Origin: an uncultured Eubacteriales bacterium
Lineage (GTDB): Bacteria; Bacillota; Clostridia; Oscillospirales; Ruminococcaceae
Length of the DNA: 5,338 nucleotides
NCBI GenBank assembly: GCA_902493155.1
Contig: CABUOE010000164.1
Span: forward strand, 1-5,338
Direction: 5' to 3'
Part shown: positions 1-5,315 of the stretch, piece after piece
Numbering within the stretch: the first letter of the stretch is position 1
How the letters are laid out: the number at the start of each line of letters is the position of its first letter
Made by a program: the position numbers and the translations under genes
Notes under the pieces: model-generated
Told to the model about the DNA's origin: nothing
What the model saw: only the letters and a program-made list of their open reading frames with translations
Database searches by the model: none

Positions 1-1395
1 CGGGTACGGGCTGCCATGAAAAACTGCGGCTATGAGGTACCCGTCAAAAAAATAACGGTGAATTTGGCTCCAGCGGACCTAAAAAAGGCGGGTCCCATGT
101 ATGATTTGCCCATCTTTTTGGCACTTTTGGCCGCCAGCGGACAGACCCAAGCGGATTTTTCCGACAGCATGTTTATCGGAGAAGTGGCATTGGATGGAAC
201 GGTTCGTCGGGTGCAGGGCGTTTTGCCCATGGTGATTGAAGCCAAGGAAGCAGGGCTCAGGCGGGTTTTTGTTCCAGCGGAAAATGCCCGTGAGGGAAGT
301 GCTGTTCAGGGGATCGAAGTGTATCCGGTCCATAAAGTGCAGGACGTGGTAGATTTCTTGGAAAACCTTCGCCCTCTTTGCCCGGTTGAACCGATCCATT
401 TTGAGCCGTCGGGCTGCACATCGGATGCGGATATGGCGGACGTTATGGGGCAAGAATTTGCCAAAAGGGCGCTGGAGATCGCGGCGGCAGGTGGGCACAA
501 TGCCTTGCTGATCGGACCGCCCGGTTCGGGAAAAAGTATGCTGGCCAAACGGATTCCTTCGATTTTGCCCGATATGACCTTTGAAGAAGCCATAGAAACC
601 ACCAAAATTCATTCCATTGCGGGACTTTTGACGGAAGAAGAGCCGCTTGTAACCGTCCGGCCTTTCCGGGCACCCCACCACACAGTGTCCCCGGCCGGAT
701 TGTCCGGCGGCGGGACAATCCCCAAGCCCGGCGAAATTTCCCTGGCCCACAACGGGGTTCTTTTTCTGGACGAGCTGCCCGAATTCTCCCGCCCGGCCAT
801 GGAAATTCTGCGGCAGCCCATCGAAGAGGGGACAGTGACCATCTCCAGGGTCAACGGGACATTGTCCTATCCCTGCAATATGATGGTTATTGCGGCGATG
901 AACCCCTGCCCCTGCGGTTATTTTGGGCATCCGACCCGTTCTTGCAGTTGTTCTCCGTTTAAAGTGTCCCAGTATTTAAATAAAGTCAGCGGTCCGCTGC
1001 TGGATCGGTTGGATTTACATATCGAAGTGGCGCCGGTGGAGTTCCAGCATCTGTCGGCAGGAAAGAAAGCGGAATCCTCTTCTTCTATTAAAAAGAGGGT
1101 GGATGGGGCGAGAAAAATTCAGACCAAGCGATATGAAGGGACGCCGATTCTCTGCAATGCCAATCTGACGCCCCATATGCTCCGGGAATTTTGCCCGGTC
1201 AGCGAACAGGGAATGAAGGCTTTGAAAAACGCATTTGAAAAAATGGGGATGAGTGCGAGGGGCTACGACCGAATTTTGAAAGTCGCGAGGACGATTGCCG
1301 ATTTGGACGGCAGCGATATGATCGAGCTTCCGCATATTTCGGAAGCACTGCAATATCGGAGTCTGGATCGGAAATATTGGCAGCACAACAAATAA
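1..1395 (+). CDS. comM: ComM/YifB-family AAA+ ATPase (Mg-chelatase-like), 5'-truncated by the window edge
   Basis: The reading frame is open from base 1. The five codons before the first in-window ATG (base 16) encode RVRAA, which matches the conserved RVRxA stretch ~45 residues into ComM/YifB proteins, so the true start lies upstream and base 16 is internal. Numbering from the Met at base 16: Lon-like ChlI region at ~1-120; Walker A GPPGSGKS at 167-174; the family signature RPFRAPHHTVSPAGLSGGG at 215-233; Walker B LFLDE at 249-253; a four-Cys cluster (C298, C300, C310, C312) after MNP; the GPLLDRLD segment at 326-333, probably holding the arginine finger; and a C-terminal Mg_chelatase_C domain from ~360. 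In Vibrio and Acinetobacter, ComM is a hexameric helicase that promotes branch migration during natural transformation; the role in Firmicutes is less certain. It is cytoplasmic. All ATPase motifs look intact. Codon use is mixed (AGA is 1 of 24 Arg codons), so it is not a highly expressed gene. Confidence 0.95.
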   Translation, partial: RVRAAMKNCGYEVPVKKITVNLAPADLKKAGPMYDLPIFLALLAASGQTQADFSDSMFIGEVALDGTVRRVQGVLPMVIEAKEAGLRRVFVPAENAREGSAVQGIEVYPVHKVQDVVDFLENLRPLCPVEPIHFEPSGCTSDADMADVMGQEFAKRALEIAAAGGHNALLIGPPGSGKSMLAKRIPSILPDMTFEEAIETTKIHSIAGLLTEEEPLVTVRPFRAPHHTVSPAGLSGGGTIPKPGEISLAHNGVLFLDELPEFSRPAMEILRQPIEEGTVTISRVNGTLSYPCNMMVIAAMNPCPCGYFGHPTRSCSCSPFKVSQYLNKVSGPLLDRLDLHIEVAPVEFQHLSAGKKAESSSSIKKRVDGARKIQTKRYEGTPILCNANLTPHMLREFCPVSEQGMKALKNAFEKMGMSARGYDRILKVARTIADLDGSDMIELPHISEALQYRSLDRKYWQHNK

Positions 1396-1396
1396 A

Positions 1397-1423
1397 AAAC
1401 CGCTCCCGTAATGGGAGCGGTTT
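1397..1423. terminator. Bidirectional intrinsic terminator between convergent genes
   Basis: A perfect 11-bp inverted repeat, AAACCGCTCCC (1397-1407) and GGGAGCGGTTT (1413-1423), has a five-base loop. On the plus strand it is followed by TTTGGTTTT. On the minus strand the A-rich 1389-1399 reads as a U-tract. It lies just past the comM-like stop codon (1393-1395) and four bases past the stop of the reverse-strand gene (1428-1430), so it can end both transcripts. Confidence 0.9.
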
Positions 1424-1427
1424 GGTT

Positions 1428-1715
1428 TTACGCTTTGTTGAGACGATCCAGCCATACACTTGCGATATCGAGTGCTTGATACAGTCCCTGCTTTTCTGCT
1501 TTTTTCAAAATTAGCTTATCAGGCGGAAGGGTGAGGTCGGTAGACATCATTTGAAGTGAAACATTTTCCGAAAGCTGAAGATCCTCGAAAGGCTTTTGGG
1601 AATGAATCTGCATCATAACCACATAAGGATCGTTCATATCTCCATAGTAAATGGTTTTTCCGCTGCGGACTAAGGGACGGCCTTTATATAAAAAGAAAAG
1701 CTCGTTATTTGGCAT
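1428..1715 (-). CDS. Small conserved-looking hypothetical protein, 95 aa
   Basis: I cannot assign a function. The 95-residue product begins MPNNELFFLYKGRPLVR and ends in an amphipathic stretch (LYQALDIASVWLDRLNKA). There is no signal peptide, membrane helix or cysteine, so it is probably cytoplasmic. The N-terminal half reads as beta-strands (FLYKGRPLV, TIYYG, YVVMMQI) and the C-terminal third as helix. The gene is supported by a strong ribosome site on the minus strand (AGGAGG, 1723-1728) seven bases before the ATG at 1715-1713, by a plausible -10 upstream (TATAAT, minus strand 1744-1739), and by a shared terminator directly after its TAA. It is a single gene, convergent with the comM-like gene and divergent from the tRNA operon. 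The protein resembles small uncharacterised proteins of Clostridia from memory only; that is unverified. Confidence 0.82.
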   Translation of the reverse strand: MPNNELFFLYKGRPLVRSGKTIYYGDMNDPYVVMMQIHSQKPFEDLQLSENVSLQMMSTDLTLPPDKLILKKAEKQGLYQALDIASVWLDRLNKA

Positions 1716-1738
1716 CTGTTTTCCTCCTCGATTTTGAT

Positions 1739-1757
1739 ATTATAATATGTTAACATA
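1739..1757 (-). promoter_or_regulatory. Possible promoter -10 and overlapping palindrome for the reverse-strand gene
   Basis: On the minus strand, bases 1744-1739 read TATAAT, a perfect -10, about 24 bases upstream of the start codon. No good -35 is found at 16-18 bases (the position reads GGGGTT). Directly upstream is a perfect 12-bp palindrome, TATGTTAACATA (1746-1757), in the -10/-35 spacer. A related half, ATGTTAA, recurs at 1783-1789. A weak promoter with an operator-like palindrome is plausible but unproven. Confidence 0.4.
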
Positions 1758-1824
1758 AAAGAACCCCTCTGTAAAGGCAGAAAATGTTAATTTTTACAGA
1801 AACTGAATTTTTAGCGGAAAGCCC

Positions 1825-1853
1825 TTGACATTATTTGCGGAATCATGTATAAT
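1825..1853 (+). promoter_or_regulatory. Consensus sigma-A promoter of the tRNA operon
   Basis: TTGACA (1825-1830) and TATAAT (1848-1853) are both perfect consensus hexamers, separated by the optimal 17 bases. The expected start of transcription is near 1860, about 87 bases upstream of tRNA-Asp. Such a perfect promoter fits a stable-RNA operon that must be strongly transcribed. Confidence 0.92.
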
Positions 1854-1863
1854 TTTACCTGTT

Positions 1864-1936
1864 GCTAAACATGATGATTAAGAGTTTAGCTGATTTCAGG
1901 AATGCGGCACCCCACTTTATTGTATGCCACGATTCC
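1864..1936 (+). promoter_or_regulatory. Structured leader of the tRNA operon (two hairpins)
   Basis: Between the promoter and the first tRNA are two inverted repeats. The first is GCTAAAC (1864-1870) with GTTTAGC (1884-1890), loop 13. The second is GGAAT (1899-1903) with ATTCC (1932-1936), continued inside by GGCA (1906-1909) with TGCC (1925-1928) across a small internal loop. Neither is followed by a T-run, so they are not terminators. They are probably folded parts of the precursor removed when the tRNA 5' end is matured. No ORF lies here. Confidence 0.45.
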
Positions 1937-1946
1937 AGGATGATTT

Positions 1947-2023
1947 GGCCCGCTAGCTCAGTTGGTTAGAGCGCTAGCCTGTCACGCTAGAGGTCGTGGG
2001 TTCGAGCCCCATGCGGGTCGCCA
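1947..2023 (+). tRNA. tRNA-Asp (anticodon GTC)
   Basis: This is a 77-base cloverleaf with encoded CCA. The acceptor stem is GGCCCGC with GCGGGTC (one G-T pair). The discriminator is G73, as expected for Asp. The anticodon stem CTAGC/GCTAG encloses loop CTGTCAC, giving anticodon GTC. The T-arm GTGGG-TTCGAGC-CCCAT is canonical. It is the first gene of the three-tRNA operon, followed by a 42-base spacer. Confidence 0.97.
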
Positions 2024-2065
2024 ATTTTTGTCCCTCTTATCTTTAACCGAGGGCCTTGGGCGTAT

Positions 2066-2141
2066 GCCTCTGTAGCTCAGTCGGTAGAGCAGGGGACTGA
2101 AAATCCCCGTGTCGTTGGTTCGATTCCGACCGGAGGCACCA
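2066..2141 (+). tRNA. tRNA-Phe (anticodon GAA)
   Basis: This is a 76-base cloverleaf with encoded CCA. The acceptor stem is GCCTCTG with CGGAGGC (one wobble) and the discriminator is A73, usual for Phe. The anticodon stem GGGGA/TCCCC encloses loop CTGAAAA, giving anticodon GAA. The D-arm has the usual AGCTCAGTCGGTAGAGC. It is the second gene of the operon, only five bases before tRNA-Gly. Confidence 0.97.
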
Positions 2142-2146
2142 TTTAT

Positions 2147-2222
2147 GCGGATTTAGCTCATCTGGTAGAGCGCCACCTTGCCAAGGTGGAGGTAGCGAGT
2201 TCGAGCCTCGTAATCCGCTCCA
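2147..2222 (+). tRNA. tRNA-Gly (anticodon GCC)
   Basis: This is a 76-base cloverleaf with encoded CCA. The acceptor stem GCGGATT pairs perfectly with AATCCGC, and the discriminator is T73, as in Firmicute tRNA-Gly. The anticodon stem CCACC/GGTGG encloses loop TTGCCAA, giving anticodon GCC. It is the last gene of the operon. Its 3' end is not repeated elsewhere in the window, so there is no sign of an integrated element using it as an attachment site. Confidence 0.97.
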
Positions 2223-2258
2223 TTATCCTATTCAAACGCCCAGAAATAGGTTATACTC

Positions 2259-2310
2259 AAGGGCTTGTCCCTTAACCGCAGGTTCGTACTGATCCTGCGG
2301 TTTTCTTTTG
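2259..2310 (+). terminator. Intrinsic terminator of the tRNA operon, with an extra hairpin ahead of it
   Basis: The terminator stem is a perfect 9-bp repeat, AACCGCAGG (2274-2282) with CCTGCGGTT (2294-2302), with an 11-base loop, followed by TTTTCTTTT (2301-2309). Immediately upstream, with no gap, a smaller hairpin, AAGGG (2259-2263) with CCCTT (2269-2273), stacks next to it. It lies 52 bases after the tRNA-Gly CCA end. Confidence 0.88.
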
Positions 2311-2399
2311 TTCAATCACAGCGTATGTTTTAGAAATTGAACTTTCCTTCTTTTTTATTATTTCATAAATCGGGATAAATAATTTCCTGAAATTTCTTC

Positions 2400-2428
2400 T
2401 TTACTTTTTTGGAGTCACATGCTATACT
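2400..2428 (+). promoter_or_regulatory. Upstream promoter P1 (extended -10)
   Basis: TTTACT (2400-2405) and TATACT (2423-2428) are 17 bases apart. TG at 2420-2421, one base before the -10, makes it an extended -10 promoter. The predicted start is near 2435, exactly where the inverted-repeat block begins. The start codon of the next protein gene is ~400 bases away, so P1 drives either a separate small RNA or a very long leader. Confidence 0.6.
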
Positions 2429-2434
2429 CTTAAC

Positions 2435-2612
2435 TGCGGCAAGTTGTTTCGATTATAGCTGCGGCGGAGACGTTCCAGTGCCACTTGCTGACAGAGGGGT
2501 ACCCCCTGTGTCAAAAAAAAAAGGCATCTGTTGCATCGATTTTGCAACTTTGTGGAAAGTCACCATAAAAGATAACGTTTTGAACAAAAATCGAGTTTAT
2601 TTCGTTTTTTTT
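2435..2612 (+). ncRNA. Candidate structured RNA transcribed from P1 (speculative)
   Basis: The predicted P1 transcript opens with an 8-pair stem, 2437-2444 with 2483-2490 (core GCAAGT/ACTTGC, one G-U). An alternative overlapping 25-base dyad follows at 2489-2513, then ten A, then hairpin 2530-2548. It ends in a weak hairpin (CGA 2592-2594 with TCG 2602-2604, flanked by A5 and T-run pairing) merging into eight T (2605-2612), which could act as a terminator. It matches no riboswitch or small RNA I recognise, and its ends are not complementary as in 6S RNA. The support is layout only: a promoter, dense inverted repeats and a T-run just before the next promoter. Confidence 0.3.
2489..2513. repeat. 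25-base imperfect dyad followed by ten A
   Basis: TGACA (2489-2493) is mirrored by TGTCA (2509-2513). Inside a single G-G mismatch, AGGGG (2495-2499) is mirrored by CCCCT (2503-2507) around a three-base centre, TAC. The A-run 2513-2522 follows. It is not a terminator in either direction, because the A/T run is on the wrong side. It could be a protein-binding operator or an RNA hairpin. Confidence 0.55.
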
Positions 2613-2623
2613 CAAAAATCCTC

Positions 2624-2652
2624 TTTACAACCGCAATCTTATTTGCTATAAT
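2624..2652 (+). promoter_or_regulatory. Main promoter P2 of the surface-protein gene (extended -10)
   Basis: TTTACA (2624-2629) differs from the consensus -35 by one base. TATAAT (2647-2652) is a perfect -10. The spacer is 17 bases, with TG at 2644-2645 giving the extended TGnTATAAT form. Transcription should start near 2659, leaving a leader of about 178 bases before the start codon at 2837. Confidence 0.82.
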
Positions 2653-2658
2653 CGGAAC

Positions 2659-2836
2659 AGAACCTAGTATCTGGGAATATGCTTATGGACAAAATTTCCC
2701 CAACAATTTTGAAAGTAGCAGCTTTCTGGAAAACGGTTGTCACAAAATCCGTGGCTTTGATGTTTGCGGCGTTAAGTTGTAAACATAATTACCTCGGGGC
2801 GTTTGACAAATACATTATTTTGGAGGATGAAAACAC
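2659..2836 (+). promoter_or_regulatory. Untranslated leader of the surface-protein mRNA
   Basis: This leader of ~178 bases contains several short inverted repeats: CCTAG/CTGGG (2663-2675), CAAAATT (2690-2696) with AATTTTG (2705-2711), and GAAAG (2711-2715) with CTTTC (2722-2726). It also holds a 16-base dyad, TGnnAAnCGnTTnnCA (2727-2742). The ribosome site GGAGG (2822-2826) is ten bases from the ATG, slightly long. I recognise no riboswitch class. Long folded leaders often stabilise mRNAs of abundant surface proteins; that role here is inference. Confidence 0.5.
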
Positions 2837-2914
2837 ATGAAAAAGATTTTGGCGCTTGCTTTGGCTGCGACCACTGCGTTTTCCATGTTTGGCTCAAGCC
2901 TTTCCGCTTCTGCC
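2837..2914 (+). other. Signal peptide of the surface protein
   Basis: Residues 1-26 have Lys2-Lys3, a hydrophobic stretch ILALALAATTAF, a polar SSLS segment and ASA at 24-26, which suits signal peptidase I cutting before Ile27. There is no Cys at +1, so it is not a lipoprotein. Confidence 0.9.
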
Positions 2915-5089
2915 ATCGATTACTTGGATGAAACCGCATTCTTGAACGACTACAACGCTACTTCTGTTACCATTTCGGCTAACAAGATCACTGTTACCCA
3001 GCCTGTGGTAGATGCAAACGGCACTGTTACAGCAAACAACACCATCGAGATCACTGAAAGACAGGATCTGTTGAACTTTGCTAAGCATTTGGTCGTTGGC
3101 GATACCCCTTCCGGTACTCCCCAGAGCTACGAAGCTTGGAAAGAGTGGAACAAGGGCGCTGCTGATGCCAGATTTGGTAACATCTACATGTATGACTACG
3201 CTCTGGACAAAGACGTAGAGAATGACGATTCTTATGAGTCCGCTTTGAACAATTTCAAAGACTACGTTAACCAGCTGAAGAATCCCCAGACAAACGGTAG
3301 CTATTCTGTTGAAAGACTGTATGGCTATTGGAGAGATGCTTATCGGACCTCTCCTGAAACTGGCAGCGTAACTGGTACTTCTAATGTTCGTTGGTCTGCT
3401 ATTAACGATGCTAGATTGAATTCCAACAATGTTCTCAAGTACATGACTTATGACAGCAACAAAAATCCGATCCCTGATGTTTCTCTCTTTGACCCAAGAG
3501 ATGTTGAGGACTATAACGTATACTCTTTGATTACTAATGTTTATTCTTTCGGCAGAAACGATGCTGTCCTGAGCAACGCTCAGACTTCCAGAATCGTTTA
3601 CATGAACAAAGAGTACAGCAGAGTTATCGGTGAAATCTCTTTCGCTGATACCACTAACGCTATGGACGATTACTATGAGCTCCTCGATCGGATCAACGAT
3701 TATGAGGAATCCGACTACACTGCTTCCGCTTGGAGAGAAGTTCAGTCCAACGTTGAGAAAGCTGAAGCTGCTGCTGAAAAAGCTGTGAACATCAACGATT
3801 GGAAAAGAGCTCTGTCTTATCTGCAGAAAGCAGACGCTGTCAGCGCTAAAACTGTAGATTACTCTGCAATGCAGACCGCTTTGATGTCTCTGTATGCTGA
3901 TTCTAAAGGAACCACCAAAGTTTCTTACATTGAGAAACAATATAAAGGTGTTGGCGAAAACTATCTGTATCAGAAAGCAGACTTTAAAGTAAGAAACGGC
4001 TACTCTGACGAGTGGAACGACTTTGCTACCGACACTTACAAATCTAACTCCAGCAGCAACCTTGTTATCGATGAGTATTCCGCTTATTCTTGGGCTGCAA
4101 AACTCTACTTCGATGCTAGAAACAGCACTGCTAACGTAAAACAGAGCCAGCTCGACAAAGCTTTGGAAGAGTTGAATGATGCCGTTGACGCTCTGACCGC
4201 TACCGAAGGTGTAGCAGAGTGGCGCATTGTTAAGCTTCAGGGCTCCGTTGACAAAGCTGCTGGCTATCAGGAGTCTGACTTCAACACCACTTCCAGAAAG
4301 TGGACCACTCTCCAGAACGCTCTGGATTCCGCTGAAAAGACCCTTGCTAAAGCGAACCCCTCTTCTTCTGAAGTTGATCGCGTAACCACTAACTTGGATA
4401 CTGCTATCACTGATGTTATGAGTTCCGCTAAATCTGTTCCTTCTGCTACTAAAGAAGAACTGAAAGACACCATCAAAGAAGCTGACAAACTGATCGCTAA
4501 CGTTTCTACTCAGACTGGTGCTCAGGTTGCTGCTTTGAGAGAAGCTTCTGATGACGCTGCTGATGTTTATGCTAGAATCGGTATCTCCGGCAAAGACAAA
4601 GCTGTTATCTCTGAAGTTGAAGCTGCTATCGCTGACCTGAAAGAAGCTATCGTTAACTTTAACAATCCTCAGGGTTGGAACAAAGTTGATGGCAAATGGT
4701 ACTACGGCGCAGGCGCTGAAAACTACAAAGGCGACTGGTACAAGATCGGTGCTACTTGGTTCATGTTCAATGACGACGGTTCTCTGAAAGTCAGCGAATG
4801 GTTCCAGAAAGACGGCAACTGGTACTGGGCTAACGAAAACGGCGGTCTGGCAGTTGGCTGGGCTAAAGTTGACGGCAAATGGTACTTCTTCAAGGGCAAC
4901 AATGCTATGAAGACCGGTTGGGAAAAAGTTGACAACAACTGGTACTACCTCTCCTCTTCCGGAGCTATGGTAACTGGTTGGAACTGGATTAACGGCAAAT
5001 GCTACTACTTCTACAATAACGGTGCAATGGCTGCTAACACCACCATTGGCGGTTACAAAGTAGATGCAAACGGCGCTTGGGTTGCTTAA
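2837..5089 (+). CDS. Secreted modular cell-surface protein with C-terminal cell-wall-binding repeats, 750 aa
   Basis: This is an exported protein probably held non-covalently on the cell wall. Residues 1-26 form a signal peptide: KK, a hydrophobic core and ASA before the predicted cut at 26/27. Residues 27-~280 are an acidic, Tyr/Asn-rich region I do not recognise. Residues ~280-606 are mostly helical, with segments resembling FIVAR three-helix modules (~277-335, 412-454, 482-527, 538-606). Residues 613-750 carry about six Trp/Tyr repeats of the CW_binding_1 (choline/glucan-binding) type. There is no LPXTG motif and no visible catalytic domain, so adhesion or a structural coat role is likelier than an enzyme. 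C722 is the only cysteine. The start is set by the signal peptide and the GGAGG at 2822. Codon use is strongly biased (AGA for 16 of 21 Arg; GCT dominant for Ala), implying very high expression. It is monocistronic, with its own promoter and terminator. The localisation call is firm; the function is unknown. Confidence 0.93.
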   Translation: MKKILALALAATTAFSMFGSSLSASAIDYLDETAFLNDYNATSVTISANKITVTQPVVDANGTVTANNTIEITERQDLLNFAKHLVVGDTPSGTPQSYEAWKEWNKGAADARFGNIYMYDYALDKDVENDDSYESALNNFKDYVNQLKNPQTNGSYSVERLYGYWRDAYRTSPETGSVTGTSNVRWSAINDARLNSNNVLKYMTYDSNKNPIPDVSLFDPRDVEDYNVYSLITNVYSFGRNDAVLSNAQTSRIVYMNKEYSRVIGEISFADTTNAMDDYYELLDRINDYEESDYTASAWREVQSNVEKAEAAAEKAVNINDWKRALSYLQKADAVSAKTVDYSAMQTALMSLYADSKGTTKVSYIEKQYKGVGENYLYQKADFKVRNGYSDEWNDFATDTYKSNSSSNLVIDEYSAYSWAAKLYFDARNSTANVKQSQLDKALEELNDAVDALTATEGVAEWRIVKLQGSVDKAAGYQESDFNTTSRKWTTLQNALDSAEKTLAKANPSSSEVDRVTTNLDTAITDVMSSAKSVPSATKEELKDTIKEADKLIANVSTQTGAQVAALREASDDAADVYARIGISGKDKAVISEVEAAIADLKEAIVNFNNPQGWNKVDGKWYYGAGAENYKGDWYKIGATWFMFNDDGSLKVSEWFQKDGNWYWANENGGLAVGWAKVDGKWYFFKGNNAMKTGWEKVDNNWYYLSSSGAMVTGWNWINGKCYYFYNNGAMAANTTIGGYKVDANGAWVA
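3665..4654 (+). other. Helical FIVAR-like module region of the surface protein
   Basis: Residues ~277-606 include segments with the spacing of FIVAR modules: an aromatic plus S/T start, an A-rich helix, then a charged helix ending in A..L/V. Examples are YTASAWREVQSNVEKAEAAA at 294, LDKALEELNDAVDAL at 439-453, and WTTLQNALDSAEKTLAKA (489-506) followed by SEVDRVTTNLDTAI (511-524). Residues ~340-410 interrupt the pattern. Sequence similarity between modules is low, so module limits are approximate. FIVAR-type bundles are spacers or ligand-binding units in bacterial surface proteins. Confidence 0.55.
4673..5086 (+). repeat. Six Trp/Tyr-rich cell-wall-binding repeats (CW_binding_1-like)
   Basis: The repeats begin at about residues 613, 633, 655, 675, 695 and 715. 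The clearest read WAKVDGKWYFFKGNNAMKTG and WEKVDNNWYYLSSSGAMVTG. The DNA retains a 21-base near-identical pair, AAAGTTGAyGGCAAATGGTAC, at 4682-4702 and 4865-4885 (one difference), consistent with duplication. The second repeat (DWYKIGATWFMF) is diverged, and the last has Cys722 in the usual Trp position. In related proteins, pairs of repeats form aromatic pockets for choline or glycans. The ligand here is unknown. Confidence 0.88.
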
Positions 5090-5107
5090 TCTACCAGATT
5101 AATAATT

Positions 5108-5138
5108 AAAAAGAGACTCCTTCGGGGGTCTCTTTTTT
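5108..5138 (+). terminator. Strong UUCG-loop intrinsic terminator of the surface-protein gene
   Basis: A 13-pair stem, 5108-5120 with 5125-5137 (one T-G pair), is capped by TTCG closed by C-G, an exceptionally stable tetraloop. It ends in six T (5133-5138). It begins 18 bases after the stop codon at 5087-5089. The A-run on the 5' side could also let it work for minus-strand transcripts. Confidence 0.93.
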
Positions 5139-5283
5139 ATGTAAAGAAAACCATGCAATAGCTACTTGACTGAAAAAGTTTAAGCAAAGAGGTAAAAATT
5201 CCTGATGTGTCAAGATAAGGACCCGATCTGCCAGTTACGTTAAAATAGTATAAATCCTCCAACGAAAATCTCACGCATAAAAA

Positions 5284-5315
5284 TATAATGTTTTGTCAGA
5301 GCAAAGTCAAGGAGG
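5284..5315 (+). promoter_or_regulatory. Possible -10 and ribosome site for the next gene
   Basis: TATAAT at 5284-5289 is a perfect -10, but the -35 position 17 bases upstream (AACGAA, 5261-5266) is poor, so the promoter is only tentative. The ribosome site AAGGAGG (5309-5315) is strong and lies seven bases before the ATG at 5323. Confidence 0.45.

Larger units (their letters stand above)
2311..2623. other. Long intergenic stretch without a supported protein gene
   Basis: An AT-rich opening (2311-2410) is followed by a promoter (2400-2428), a more GC-rich, repeat-rich block (2434-2513), ten A (2513-2522), a small hairpin GTTGCA/TGCAAC (2530-2535 with 2543-2548) and a T-rich end (2605-2612). 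One frame is open for 80 codons from a TTG at 2409. It has no ribosome site, overlaps both promoters, and encodes no recognisable domain, so I do not call it a gene. Confidence 0.6.

Noticed and set aside
79..930. 283-codon open frame on the minus strand inside the comM-like gene
   Set aside because: The plus-strand frame carries intact Walker A/B and other family motifs; the reverse frame is a low-complexity mirror.
2196..2222. 3' end of tRNA-Gly as an attachment site for an integrated element
   Set aside because: No direct repeat of this end is found downstream and no integrase or phage gene is visible.
2435..2612. 6S RNA
   Set aside because: The length is similar, but the two ends are not complementary and no long central-bubble hairpin can be drawn.
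2409..2651. 80-codon open frame starting with TTG
   Set aside because: It has no ribosome site, runs through both promoters and several hairpins, includes a lysine run from the A-tract, and shows no recognisable domain or protein-like composition.
2803..2826. TTGACA (2803-2808) as a third promoter close to the surface-protein start
   Set aside because: No -10 lies 16-18 bases downstream; that position is inside the ribosome-site/start region.
2894..3940. 348-codon open frame on the minus strand inside the surface-protein gene
   Set aside because: It is a shadow created by the biased codon use of the real gene; it has no ribosome site or coherent domains, and the plus-strand gene has a signal peptide and repeats.
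4673..5086. Clostridial toxin repeat (CROP) domain of a toxin
   Set aside because: The repeats are of the same broad type, but the protein is only 750 residues, has a signal peptide and lacks any glucosyltransferase or protease domain.
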